Assembly (NCBI GenBank): GCA_946403215.1
Contig: CAMIZG010000009.1
Coordinates: forward strand, 1 to 49,951
Length of the DNA: 49,951 nt
Reading direction: 5' to 3'
Origin: an uncultured Bacteroidales bacterium
Lineage (GTDB): Bacteria > Bacteroidota > Bacteroidia > Bacteroidales > Paludibacteraceae
How positions within the stretch are numbered: position 1 is the stretch's first letter; each line of letters begins with the position of its first letter. The notes under the pieces were generated by a model. It had not been told where the DNA came from. It saw only the letters and a program-made list of their open reading frames with translations, and ran no database searches. This document shows positions 8,897-17,649 of this stretch, one piece after another. Position numbers and translations under genes: made by a program.

Positions 8897-8970
8897 TGAT
8901 TCGGCCGGGATTCGAACCCGGGACCCACAGCTTAGAAGGCTGTTGCTCTATCCAACTGAGCTACCGAACC
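8897..8970 (-). tRNA. tRNA-Arg (anticodon UCU)
   Basis: A 74-base cloverleaf read on the minus strand. The acceptor stem pairs GGTTCGG with CCGAATC (one G-U), the D arm is GCTC...GAGC, the anticodon stem is ACAGC/GCTGT around loop CTTCTAA, giving anticodon TCT, and the T arm is CCGGG TTCGAAT CCCGG. The discriminator base is A and CCA is not encoded. It reads AGA and probably AGG codons. It lies 9 bases after the trxA stop and 37 bases before the rpoD start, so it is probably excised from a trxA-tRNA-rpoD transcript. Confidence 0.97.
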
Positions 8971-8979
8971 GTCTCGTGA

Positions 8980-9294
8980 TTACAGGATAGCCTCTACTAG
9001 CGGTTGTAGACGGGGTTTGGGGGTGTAGCCTACGCTACGGTTAACCAATTGACCGTTCTTGAAGAACAGGATGGTAGGGATATTCATGATGCCGAACTGC
9101 TCGCATGTGCCGGGGTTCTCATCCACATTCAGTTTGCCGATGATTGCCTTGCCATCGAACTCGGTTGCCAACTCATCAATCACGGGGTGCATCATCTTGC
9201 ACGGGCCACACCAAGGCGCCCAGCAGTCAACCACCATGGGCTTACCCTCGGCCAATAAACTCTTTAGGTTTGAATCTGTAATTTCGTGTACCAT
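8980..9294 (-). CDS. trxA: Thioredoxin
   Basis: A 104-residue cytoplasmic thioredoxin with no signal peptide. The redox motif WCGPC is in VVDCWAPWCGPCKMMHP near residue 30, and the cis-Pro loop is in FGIMNIPTILFF near residue 74. It reduces protein disulfides such as those of ribonucleotide reductase. The ATG at 9294 gives MVHEITDSNLKSLL. The gene is directly followed by tRNA-Arg and rpoD on the same strand. No clear TTTG/TAnnTTTG promoter is seen in the AT-rich 139-base region upstream. Confidence 0.96.
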   Translation of the reverse strand: MVHEITDSNLKSLLAEGKPMVVDCWAPWCGPCKMMHPVIDELATEFDGKAIIGKLNVDENPGTCEQFGIMNIPTILFFKNGQLVNRSVGYTPKPRLQPLVEAIL

Positions 9295-9433
9295 ATTCTG
9301 TTTTGTTTATATTATTCAACTAAAATAATTCGTAAAATTTTAACATTTCACCTTAAAAATACTAACAAAAATCGTGCCTAATGCGCCCTGCTGTCATAAA
9401 AACCGGAATATCGCCAACTTGTCATGTCAAAAG

Positions 9434-12190
9434 TTATTTCAGGAAGCGAAGTTCGACGCGTCTGTTCAGTTGCTTACCTTCAACGGTTTCGTTATCTGCG
9501 ATGGGGCGGGTAGCTCCGTAGCCGTTAGCCTCAAGTAACGAGGCGTCGCAGCCGTGCTTGACGAGGAACGAGCGAACGGATTCAGCGCGCTGGCGGGAAA
9601 GCACCATGTTCTTCTTGGGATCACCGGAAGAGTCAGTGTGGCCGCTGATTTCCACGCGCAGATTCTTCTGCTTGATAATTTCCGCAACACGTACAAGCTC
9701 GTTCTCAGACTGCGGCAGCAACTCGTATTCGTTAACAGGGAAGAAAAGGTTGTTGACTTGTACGGGTATTCCCTGCTCAATCATCTGCTTGTATGAAGTG
9801 AGTCGGATGTTCTTCTCGATATGTACGGTCTTCGTTTGCTGACTCAGGTCGATATTGTTCGATAGCGGGAAGTAGCGTTCGTCGTCGATATAGTAGCCGT
9901 AGTTCTTGCCCAGAGGCAGTACGAGGTAGAAGGATCCGTTCGAAGGGTCCGTCTGTGACTGACCGATACTCTCATGCGTATCAAGATCCTCCCAGCGAAT
10001 GGTTACGCCTACTGTCCGTTCTGTTTCATCACGCACCGTGCCGGATATGGTAGCCACGGCGTTGGGGCGCATATTAAGCGGTAACTCGAGGGTATAGAGG
10101 TCGTCACCATTGGAGTAGTACGCGGTGCTACCATCGGTACTGAACTTATATCCCCATTCTGCTCGCGGCGAGTTGATCTGTGCACCGAGATTGACGGGAT
10201 CAGACCACTCGGTCCAGGAGTCATTAAGTCGCGTTGTTTTGAATACATCCAGGTCGCCAAGATTTCCGTGTTTGTCCGAACTGAAGTACAATGTGCGCAT
10301 ATCCGGGTGCAAGAACGGTTTGCGCTCCATGCCCGGAGTATTAATGGTCGGTCCAAGATCGATAGGATCGCTCCAATTGCCATCGTCATCCATCACTGTG
10401 ACGAAAAGGTTGACTGACGAGTTCACCTCGTTCTCAACTTGCTTTTGTGCCGCGAAGAGCATAGCGCGTCCGTCGCTTGTTATCATAGCATCGCTCTGCC
10501 ACGTGGCAATATTGACCTTGTCAGATAGGGGGGTGGGACGCTGCCAGCCTTCGGATGCTTTGGATGTTGAATAGAGTAACCCGTTGCGGAAGAATATTAG
10601 TTGCGTACCGTCCGCTGATACAGATTGCATAGCTTCGTTGGAAGCCGGCGAGTTGAGTTCGGTGACAGGCATCGCACGATTCCAGCCGCGCGAGTTGCGG
10701 GTGGCGAAATAGATATCTTCGCTGTTTCCTGCTGCTTTGTCGTACACCACGCGCACGAAGTAGATTGTTTTGCCATCAGCAGTCAGAACGGGGGAGTACT
10801 CCTTCTGTGGTGTATTAATGGAGTCGGAGAACGCCACGGGGGTTACTTCCTTCTGTAAGCCCTGCTCAAGGGCTGCTATGAGGCTTTTATAATCCGAACT
10901 GTCTCCAAACGCATCGGCAAAGGGACGTACCGTTTGTAGCGCCATCTCGGGGTCTTGACGAATAATGTAGTCGGATATGAGTGAAAGCATCCACTCGTAT
11001 GCTACGCGGTAGGGGGCTGCCAGTTTGATGAGTGCCTGCCAGCCCATATCTGTAGTCAGAACGGTGTTGTATTGTTGTACGATCTTTTTGTCATGTGCCT
11101 CCAGATCAGCGAAACGCGGGTTGGGGTACTGTTCGTGGAATTTAGTGATATCGGCTACCACACCGGTGCTGCAGTATATATCATGAAGCAGCGTCCAGGC
11201 GGCATCCCTAATATCTTCACATGGTGCGTTTTGATAAGCAAACAATGCAGCCGGAGTGCTCTGCTTGTTGCGGGCTATCTGCAGGATAGCATAATACATG
11301 CGTCGTTGCTCCATCGAGTCTTTGCGCTTGCCTGCTTTCTCTTTGAGTGTAGTCCAGTCGCCTGCTTTGATGAATGCTTCGTACTTGTCAGCCGCCTGTT
11401 TGGCGAGCTGCTGCTGGGCATAAGGACTGTCAGGGTAGGTGCCGATATACGTATTAAGTGCCTCCTCGGTCCCCACGCGCATTGCATCGAAAAGCGCGAT
11501 GGAATAGATTTGCTGCCATGCGTCCGGCACATTCTCCGCCTCGGGATACTGGTCGATGAACGTGCGATAGGCATTCAGCGTGTTCTGCTTTTTCGCCAGT
11601 TCGTACGCTAGCATGTTGCGTCGGCGAATAGCCTCCTTTACATCCGAACCATTGGGATTTTGTTCGATAAAGAACTCAAACGAGCCCACCGTATTGCGCT
11701 TTTCAGCTTCAAGAAAAGCGAGATGGCTGAGATGCTCTTTGGCTTGCCGCTGTAGTGAAGGAACAGCGCGGGGGTACGACTTGAGGAAGTTGTTGTACGC
11801 CTCCTCGGTATCCAATGCTTCCGCATCTTTCAATGCAAGGGCGCACACCTCATGAATGGTTGTGTTTAGCAGTTCCTTGGTCAGCCCCTTGGCGATTAGT
11901 TTATCCTGCGCAGATGGCTCCAGGCGAAGGAACTTCGACTTGCAATCGTTGATGTACTTATAGGCTTTGGGTATATCCCGCCCGCTGTACTCATCAAGCG
12001 AATATAGTTTGGCTGCAGAATACAGATAAGGCACATCGGCGGGATCTTTGGCCAAATGTTTGTCAATATCCTTAATGGCTGCATCGTAGTTGCCTTTCAG
12101 CACCTGCTTGAGGGCTGGATATTCGTACTCTTGTGCTTGCAGCAAGCATGCTATTAGTAAGGCTATTACAAGAGGTAAAGACTTCTTCAT
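9434..12190 (-). CDS. Secreted TPR-PD40-regulatory-OmpA protein (PorE-like)
   Basis: A 918-residue exported protein starting MKKSLPLVIALLIACLLQAQ, a clear signal peptide. Helical TPR-like repeats fill about residues 25-460. From about 470 to 720 there are PD40/beta-propeller blades (DGKTIYFVRVVYD, DGTQLIFFRNG, MRTLYFSSDKHGNLGDLDVF). A carboxypeptidase-regulatory-like domain follows (ISGTVRDETERTVGV), and the C-terminal 100 residues are an OmpA peptidoglycan-binding domain (LRVEISGHTDSSGD, LSRQRAESVRSFL, NRRVEL). This order matches PorE of the type IX secretion system, but with a longer TPR region, and the mature N terminus lacks an obvious lipobox Cys. It is the last gene of the parC unit. 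A general cell-wall anchoring protein is the alternative. Confidence 0.88.
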   Translation of the reverse strand: MKKSLPLVIALLIACLLQAQEYEYPALKQVLKGNYDAAIKDIDKHLAKDPADVPYLYSAAKLYSLDEYSGRDIPKAYKYINDCKSKFLRLEPSAQDKLIAKGLTKELLNTTIHEVCALALKDAEALDTEEAYNNFLKSYPRAVPSLQRQAKEHLSHLAFLEAEKRNTVGSFEFFIEQNPNGSDVKEAIRRRNMLAYELAKKQNTLNAYRTFIDQYPEAENVPDAWQQIYSIALFDAMRVGTEEALNTYIGTYPDSPYAQQQLAKQAADKYEAFIKAGDWTTLKEKAGKRKDSMEQRRMYYAILQIARNKQSTPAALFAYQNAPCEDIRDAAWTLLHDIYCSTGVVADITKFHEQYPNPRFADLEAHDKKIVQQYNTVLTTDMGWQALIKLAAPYRVAYEWMLSLISDYIIRQDPEMALQTVRPFADAFGDSSDYKSLIAALEQGLQKEVTPVAFSDSINTPQKEYSPVLTADGKTIYFVRVVYDKAAGNSEDIYFATRNSRGWNRAMPVTELNSPASNEAMQSVSADGTQLIFFRNGLLYSTSKASEGWQRPTPLSDKVNIATWQSDAMITSDGRAMLFAAQKQVENEVNSSVNLFVTVMDDDGNWSDPIDLGPTINTPGMERKPFLHPDMRTLYFSSDKHGNLGDLDVFKTTRLNDSWTEWSDPVNLGAQINSPRAEWGYKFSTDGSTAYYSNGDDLYTLELPLNMRPNAVATISGTVRDETERTVGVTIRWEDLDTHESIGQSQTDPSNGSFYLVLPLGKNYGYYIDDERYFPLSNNIDLSQQTKTVHIEKNIRLTSYKQMIEQGIPVQVNNLFFPVNEYELLPQSENELVRVAEIIKQKNLRVEISGHTDSSGDPKKNMVLSRQRAESVRSFLVKHGCDASLLEANGYGATRPIADNETVEGKQLNRRVELRFLK

Positions 12191-12224
12191 AGGCGTGAGT
12201 TTATTACATTGGTTAGTTGCGGGA

Positions 12225-13193
12225 TTAGAACTTGTCATCCCAGAATATTTTCTTCAGAAAGCGGCATAAATAGTTTTCCCAATTATCCCATGTATGTTCG
12301 CCACGGCTCTCATAGTAAGTATATTCGAAATTGTTCTGATCAAGCCACATACGAAAGTCCTGCAGTTGTGCATACAGGAAGTCGTCACGCCCGATAGCCA
12401 TCCATAGCATTGGCGGCATAGAGGTCATGCGACGCATCTCTTCCATCCAGTTGTCATATGCCGGCGAACCAAATTCAAGTTGGTAGTCAAAGCCTGTTGT
12501 CCTATACTGAGAATCCATTTCGGGGGAGACTTGCTCATCGCCTCTGCGCGGGATAATTACGGGCGAGAACAACCCTACATAGGCAAATTGTCCGTACAGA
12601 TAATGTGCCACGTGCATGGTGTGAAATCCTCCCATGGATAGTCCGGCAATAGCTCGTTGTCCGGGTGCGGTGTTGATGCTGTAGCGGTTTTCGGCAGCCT
12701 TCATAAACTCGCGGAAATGCTCCTCCCAATAGCCGGACATCTCGTACGTCTGCTCCTGTTCGCGCGTGAGTTTACGCCAATGGGCGGAGCCTTTAGATGT
12801 GTCAATTGATTCCCCCTTCGGGGTGACATTGGGCGCGTTCATCAGCAGTGTACGTTCGTCAGATGGTATGCTACCAAGAAAATTATCCGGCATAATTACC
12901 ACCATTTCCTTAACTTGTCCTGCCTTAAGTAACATTTCCATCCATCGCAGCAGATGTCCCTGTTCCGTCCAATCGTCCTCGGAGCCAAACATCCCATGTT
13001 GTAGGTACAGAACGGGGAATACAGCCTCTTCCATCGAACTGCGTTCGGCATACTGATAGGGAAGATATACACGGCATGGAACCCCTAGCAAGGTGTCGCG
13101 CCGGATTGTACCAACCTGCTTTGAGGAAGCCGCAACCGGTTGTGATACAACGGATAGTACTACCAAAGATAGTATGGAAAGATACGTCTTCAT
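12225..13193 (-). CDS. Secreted alpha/beta-hydrolase esterase (esterase D / feruloyl-esterase-like)
   Basis: A 322-residue exported hydrolase: MKTYLSILSLVVLSVVSQPVAA is a signal peptide. The family signature PVLYLQHGMFGSEDDW gives the oxyanion region, AIAGLSMGGFHTMHVAHY holds the Ser nucleophile, AIGRDDFLYAQLQDF the acid and YESRGEHTWDNW the His. Such enzymes in Bacteroidota often remove acetyl or feruloyl groups from plant polysaccharides or act on other esters; the substrate here is unknown. The ATG at 13193 lies 4 bases after the parC stop, favouring co-transcription, though the pairing with parC has no obvious functional logic. A frame extension to 13310 inside parC is not a likely start. 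Confidence 0.9.
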   Translation of the reverse strand: MKTYLSILSLVVLSVVSQPVAASSKQVGTIRRDTLLGVPCRVYLPYQYAERSSMEEAVFPVLYLQHGMFGSEDDWTEQGHLLRWMEMLLKAGQVKEMVVIMPDNFLGSIPSDERTLLMNAPNVTPKGESIDTSKGSAHWRKLTREQEQTYEMSGYWEEHFREFMKAAENRYSINTAPGQRAIAGLSMGGFHTMHVAHYLYGQFAYVGLFSPVIIPRRGDEQVSPEMDSQYRTTGFDYQLEFGSPAYDNWMEEMRRMTSMPPMLWMAIGRDDFLYAQLQDFRMWLDQNNFEYTYYESRGEHTWDNWENYLCRFLKKIFWDDKF

Positions 13194-13197
13194 TCGA

Positions 13198-15837
13198 TTA
13201 GAGATCAAGTGATAATTGTACATCCGACTCGCCATTGGTAATGGTGAACGGGATAGAAGGCTTTGCCGCTGTTTCGTTATCGCTGGCCGGTTCTGCTGTC
13301 TCAGCCACACCGGTAGTTTCCGGCGTTTCCGTTGTTTCGGGCATCTCCGGTACCTCCGGCTCGGGTTCGGGCGGTGCAGGAGTTATATCGACAATCTTAG
13401 CGATATCATAGTTGCTCAATCGTTTGCCTCGTGCCTTGGCTGACTTGACATCGATGAACTCCGCCATGACTACATCCAACGCAGGACGATTTTCGTCAGC
13501 GAACTGCAACTGGAAGACAGCCTCTTCGCGGTCAGAGAGCACTTGCATCCTGTGTCCCTCTGCCTCGCCAAGCAATGACTGCGGCTTAGCAAGTGCATCC
13601 GCCAAAGTGAAACGTTTGCCGTAATAGAACTGCAGTTCATCGTTCCACATTGCCAGCGACCACACTTTGTCCGGATTCCACTTCTCGATGCGTAGAATGT
13701 TGTTATCAAAGTGTGCAGTGGGGTCGAACGAGTTGAGGTAATAGTTACCCTCGGTGGTGATGACCAAAATACGGTCTTCATCATTGAACTCACCGAGGTA
13801 AGTGCCTTGCTCGTCGTAGTTGACGCGCAGTACGTCGGGGTCAAACCACACTTTGCGTCCGCCCAGCGTAGAGTGACCTTTCTGCTTTAGTGTAATTGAT
13901 TTGACCTCAAACTTCGTGAGCACGTTACCCATCGCGTTGCGGTTCTTCACTGCCAGTTCGGACAGATCCTTGAGCACCTCAATCTTCTTAAGATGCAGTT
14001 GCGGCTTGAGAGCTACACGTATTATCTCTGCCTCGCCGTTGGGGTTGGCTGTAAAATACACCACTCGCGAACCGGGCTTGCCCTGCGTGAGATCGTACTC
14101 CTTGTCGCGTGTCACGCCTGTTACATGGAAGCGCTTCATGTAGTAGATGCCCTTCTTGCCATCGCGATAGACCACGTTGTAGATCGTGCGCACATCATCT
14201 TTTTTGAAGATAGCGATGTGCAGGATGTCGGTACCGATGAACACTTTCTCCGCCACGCGCGTGATTTTGTACTTTCCATCTTTGTGGAATACAATGATGT
14301 CATCAATGTCCGAACAGTTGAACAGGAACTCATCTTTCTTCAGCCCAGTTCCAACGAAACCATCTGCATAGTTGATGTATAGTTTCTCATTGGCTTCAAC
14401 AACGGTCTTGACGTTGATGTTCGCAAAGTTGCGCACCTCCGTTTTGCGCGGATAACGTGCGCCGTATTTCTGCTTGAGCATCTCGAACCACGTTATCGTA
14501 TACTCGGTCAGATGGTTGAGGTCGTGGATGGTAGCCTTAATCTTTTTTTCCAGATCCTTCATGAGTTCATCCGCCTTCTTGGCATCGAACTTGGTGATGC
14601 GGATCATGCGTATATCGAACAGTCGCTCTATATCCTCAGTGCGCACCTCGCGGATCAGTTTGGCTTTGAACGGCTCCAGCGCCTGATCTACGTACTGAAT
14701 GAGTTTCTCCTTGTTCGGCGCTTGCTCATAGCCTTGCTCCTTGTAGATGCGGTTCTCAATGAAGATCTTCTCCAGCGAGGTGTAGAAGTACTGTTCCTCG
14801 AGTTCAGCTTTCTGTATCTCCAGCTCCTGACGCAGCAGATCTTTCGTGTTGTCCGTTGATAGCTTGAGCAACGTGGATACATTGGTGAAGATTGGCTTCT
14901 TGTCCTGTATGACGCAGCAGTTAGGCGAGATCGACACCTCGCAGTCGGTAAAGGCATAGAGTGCATCAATTGTCTTGTCGGACGAAGCTCCGGGGGCTAG
15001 TTGCACCACTATCTTTGCCTCCTCGGCAGTAAAGTCATCGACCTTGCGGATCTTGATTTTTCCGCGATCCTGCGCCTTGAGGATTGTGTCGATGATCTTG
15101 GAGGTGGTAGTGCCGAATGGCACTTGGCTGATGACAAGTGTCTTGTTGTCGTCTGCCTTGCTGATTCGCGAGCGGATCTTGATCACTCCGCCGCGCTCGC
15201 CGTCGTTGTAACGACTGACATCCACCTCGCCGCCTGTTGGGAAGTCGGGGTATAAGGTGAACTCCTCGCCGCGCAGGTACGCCAGCGATGCATCACACAG
15301 CTCAACGAAGTTATGCGGCAGGATCTTGGAGTTCAGACCTACAGCTATACCCTCCACGCCTTGCGCCAGCAGTAGTGGGAACTTGACAGGTAGATGCACA
15401 GGCTCCTTTTTGCGGCCGTCGTACGATGCCATCCAGTGGGTGGTCTTAGGGTTGAACACCGTTTCAAGAGCGAACTTTGACAGCCTCGCTTCGATGTATC
15501 GCGGTGCTGCAGCACCGTCACCAGTGAGGATGTTACCCCAGTTACCCTGGCAGTCGATGAGCAGGTCTTTCTGTCCGAGCTGTACCAGCGCATCGCCGAT
15601 AGACGCATCGCCGTGCGGGTGGTACTGCATCGTCTGACCAACGATGTTGGCTACCTTGTTGTATTTGCCGTCGTCCACCGCCTTCATCGCGTGAAGGATG
15701 CGGCGCTGCACAGGCTTCAAGCCGTCCTCAATCGCGGGAACGGCACGCTCAAGAATGACATAAGAGGCATAGTCCAAGAACCAGTCTTGGTACATGCCTG
15801 TCAAATGGTATTTAATTGCGTCGCTGAAGTCAGCCAT
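13198..15837 (-). CDS. parC: DNA topoisomerase IV subunit A (gyrase A family)
   Basis: An 879-residue type IIA topoisomerase A subunit. MYQDWFLDYASYVILERAVPAIEDGLKPVQRRILHAM is recognisable at the N terminus, and the active Tyr lies in AAAPRYIEARLSKFA near residue 112. A coiled-coil gate is followed by a C-terminal beta-pinwheel with weaker repeats (GFVGTGLKKDEFLFNCSD), without a clear GyrA box, which favours ParC over GyrA. The last 70 residues are Pro/Glu/Thr-rich and low in complexity (PEPEPEVPEMPETTETPE), an unstructured tail. The partner parE is not in the window. It follows a small membrane-protein gene by 8 bases and precedes the esterase. Confidence 0.94.
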   Translation of the reverse strand: MADFSDAIKYHLTGMYQDWFLDYASYVILERAVPAIEDGLKPVQRRILHAMKAVDDGKYNKVANIVGQTMQYHPHGDASIGDALVQLGQKDLLIDCQGNWGNILTGDGAAAPRYIEARLSKFALETVFNPKTTHWMASYDGRKKEPVHLPVKFPLLLAQGVEGIAVGLNSKILPHNFVELCDASLAYLRGEEFTLYPDFPTGGEVDVSRYNDGERGGVIKIRSRISKADDNKTLVISQVPFGTTTSKIIDTILKAQDRGKIKIRKVDDFTAEEAKIVVQLAPGASSDKTIDALYAFTDCEVSISPNCCVIQDKKPIFTNVSTLLKLSTDNTKDLLRQELEIQKAELEEQYFYTSLEKIFIENRIYKEQGYEQAPNKEKLIQYVDQALEPFKAKLIREVRTEDIERLFDIRMIRITKFDAKKADELMKDLEKKIKATIHDLNHLTEYTITWFEMLKQKYGARYPRKTEVRNFANINVKTVVEANEKLYINYADGFVGTGLKKDEFLFNCSDIDDIIVFHKDGKYKITRVAEKVFIGTDILHIAIFKKDDVRTIYNVVYRDGKKGIYYMKRFHVTGVTRDKEYDLTQGKPGSRVVYFTANPNGEAEIIRVALKPQLHLKKIEVLKDLSELAVKNRNAMGNVLTKFEVKSITLKQKGHSTLGGRKVWFDPDVLRVNYDEQGTYLGEFNDEDRILVITTEGNYYLNSFDPTAHFDNNILRIEKWNPDKVWSLAMWNDELQFYYGKRFTLADALAKPQSLLGEAEGHRMQVLSDREEAVFQLQFADENRPALDVVMAEFIDVKSAKARGKRLSNYDIAKIVDITPAPPEPEPEVPEMPETTETPETTGVAETAEPASDNETAAKPSIPFTITNGESDVQLSLDL

Positions 15838-15845
15838 GAATAGGT

Positions 15846-16013
15846 TTAGTCTATACGCTTATTGATAATTACATAGGTGATGATACCAATAAATTCAAGC
15901 GCCAGACTGGTAACAAGCAGACCATTGCTGGGAACACTGAAATAATAAACACACAAACAAATCACTCCGCAAAGGAAGATGATTAATCCGAGATTTTTAA
16001 GTAAAGAGTTCAT
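15846..16013 (-). CDS. Small two-helix membrane protein, hypothetical
   Basis: A 55-residue protein starting at the ATG at 16013 and ending 8 bases before parC. Residues 8-24 (LGLIIFLCGVICLCVYY) and 33-48 (LLVTSLALEFIGIITYVI) are two membrane segments, with a short loop between them and the basic tail INKRID. A canonical promoter at 16057-16088 lies 44 bases upstream, and the spacing to parC is operon-like; both support a real gene. I recall similar short proteins in other Bacteroidales but no function. Confidence 0.82.
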   Translation of the reverse strand: MNSLLKNLGLIIFLCGVICLCVYYFSVPSNGLLVTSLALEFIGIITYVIINKRID

Positions 16014-16056
16014 ATCTGATGGATTTAATAATATACCACTTTTTCCGAAAAGCCTA

Positions 16057-16088
16057 CAAAGGTACGAAAAAAAAATGACTTTTGCAAA
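16057..16088 (-). promoter_or_regulatory. Bacteroidota promoter for the small membrane protein-parC unit
   Basis: On the minus strand TTTG (16085-16088), 20 bases, then TACCTTTG (16057-16064). This matches TTTG-N20-TAnnTTTG exactly. The -33 box is part of the palindrome TTTGCAAA. Transcription should start near 16050, about 37 bases before the ATG at 16013. Confidence 0.88.
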
Positions 16089-16138
16089 TAAAAAATCATT
16101 TTATTGCATTTTGTCACCTCTAAAATACCAAAAAGAGC

Positions 16139-17221
16139 CTAAACAGCCCTAAACTTGCCTCCGGGAAATGATTTTACACGCTTTTTCATCTCCAGAGTCA
16201 TTAAGTGCGTGATGATATCCGAGTAACTGATATCCGTTTCTTCCGCGATGTCATTCACCAACAATCCGTCTTCCGCCTCACGTAGCATCCGGAGTAATGT
16301 CTGCTCGTCGGCCGACAGGTCGCTATCGTCGGTAGTATCCAACCCTTGCAGGGTTGTTTGCACGGGACGCGCTGTGGTAGCCCACAACATGGCTTCAATC
16401 AGGTCATCGGGTTTCTGCAAGAGCGAAGCATGCTGATCGCGAATCAGTTCGTTGCAACCGATGGATGCATCATCTCCTATTCGCCCAGGAACAGCAAAGA
16501 CGGGACGGTCGTAATCAAATGCCATAGAGGCGGTGATGAGTGAGCCGCCGCGAGCATGAGACTCGACAACAATAGTGCACTCCGACAAACCCGCGATGAT
16601 GCGGTTGCGTGCCACGAAATGGTGCCGCTCGGGCGTATTGCCGGACATGAATTCGGTCACAATACCGCCGTTCTCCAGAGCGCGAATAGCATCCGGACGA
16701 TGGTAGGCAGGGTAGATCCTGTCCAGTCCGTGCGCGGGGATGATCAGCGTGGATATACCGGCCTCCAGCGCAGCGCGGTGAGCTGCTATATCTATCCCAT
16801 ACGCCAAGCCGGAGATGATGGTCAGCTGCGGCAGTTGAGCTGATAACTCAAGAACGATATCTCGTGTGAAGATTTTGCCGCGTTCGGTAGCCTGGCGAGT
16901 GCCTACGATGGAAATGAAATGTCCGTCCCGGAAATTAATATTGCCCTTAGTGTATAGCAGCACCGGGGCGTCTGGACATTGAGCAAGCAGTTGCGGATAG
17001 TCGGCATCATGCAAGTAGTAGGTGCCGATCTGATGTTTTTGTATAAACTCCATCTCCTGCTGTGCTCGCTCCCATGACTTGGCTTTGCCGGCCAATGCTA
17101 TCCGCTCCCAAGCTTCCTCAGGGTCAGGGTACGCCTGCAACACTTCGCGCGCTACCCGTTGACGACCTTCGTACAGGTGCGTCAACGCGATAATATAGGG
17201 CAATTTGTTCGTTGCTATCAT
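16139..17221 (-). CDS. dprA: DNA-processing protein DprA
   Basis: A 360-residue DprA/Smf protein, which loads RecA on incoming single strands during transformation. After an N-terminal helical region (PYIIALTHLYEGRQRVAREVL) comes the Rossmann-like domain with ISIVGTRQATERGKIF, TIISGLAYGIDIAAHRAAL, and SECTIVVESHARGGSLITAS. The C-terminal 65 residues form the winged helix (LLRMLREAEDGLLVNDIAEE). The ATG at 17221 overlaps the vanZ-like stop as ATGA, so the two are coupled. It is the last gene of the unit beginning at 18975. Together with comM and recA in the same window it indicates transformation or recombination capacity, but the uptake machinery is not seen. Confidence 0.96.
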   Translation of the reverse strand: MIATNKLPYIIALTHLYEGRQRVAREVLQAYPDPEEAWERIALAGKAKSWERAQQEMEFIQKHQIGTYYLHDADYPQLLAQCPDAPVLLYTKGNINFRDGHFISIVGTRQATERGKIFTRDIVLELSAQLPQLTIISGLAYGIDIAAHRAALEAGISTLIIPAHGLDRIYPAYHRPDAIRALENGGIVTEFMSGNTPERHHFVARNRIIAGLSECTIVVESHARGGSLITASMAFDYDRPVFAVPGRIGDDASIGCNELIRDQHASLLQKPDDLIEAMLWATTARPVQTTLQGLDTTDDSDLSADEQTLLRMLREAEDGLLVNDIAEETDISYSDIITHLMTLEMKKRVKSFPGGKFRAV

Positions 17222-17637
17222 TGTTGCTGAGTCTGTCGTTTGCTTTTGCGGCTTATCCAAAGCTGGTAAATGGCAAATGCGGTTACGCCTAAAATGGTGC
17301 CTATTCCGTCGGCCAACCAGTCTGACCACTCGCACATGCGCGGAGGGAAGTAATATTGTGCCCACTCCATCAGTCCTCCGTATGCTACCGGAAGTAACAC
17401 TGCTACCGTGTATAACATATATGTGTTCAGCCGTGCGCGGTAACTATCCCTCGCCAAACACAGAGCCAACACCATGTAAGCGACCATGTGCCCCCACTTG
17501 TCTGCCAGCGGTACATCAGCCATCATGGCAAATGGTGCATCCTTGATGAGGCTGAGGTAGGTGATGCCTATTAGCACAAGCAGCGATGGCCCAAAGTGCC
17601 ACCACCGCTTGCTATAGGATGCACAATTAAGAGGCAT
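17218..17637 (-). CDS. VanZ-like membrane protein
   Basis: A 139-residue integral membrane protein with about four hydrophobic segments (PSLLVLIGITYLSLI, GHMVAYMVLALCLA, MLYTVAVLLPVAYGGLMEW, GIGTILGVTAFAIYQLW). The family signature is DKWGHMVAYMVL plus GGLMEWAQ...EWSDWLADGIGT. VanZ was named for teicoplanin resistance but most members are of unknown function; no resistance role is implied. It lies between upp (12 bases after its stop) and dprA (ATGA overlap), and ends in a basic Gln-rich tail. Confidence 0.9.
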   Translation of the reverse strand: MPLNCASYSKRWWHFGPSLLVLIGITYLSLIKDAPFAMMADVPLADKWGHMVAYMVLALCLARDSYRARLNTYMLYTVAVLLPVAYGGLMEWAQYYFPPRMCEWSDWLADGIGTILGVTAFAIYQLWISRKSKRQTQQQ

Positions 17638-17649
17638 ATAGACGTGTTA

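Noticed and set aside
9295..9433. A small RNA or promoter in the AT-rich gap between the PorE-like gene and trxA
   Set aside because: No TTTG/TAnnTTTG pair with correct spacing and no stable hairpin with U-run could be found.
17218..17637. Glycopeptide resistance determinant
   Set aside because: The VanZ-like fold is widespread and no van resistance genes are present; neighbours are housekeeping.
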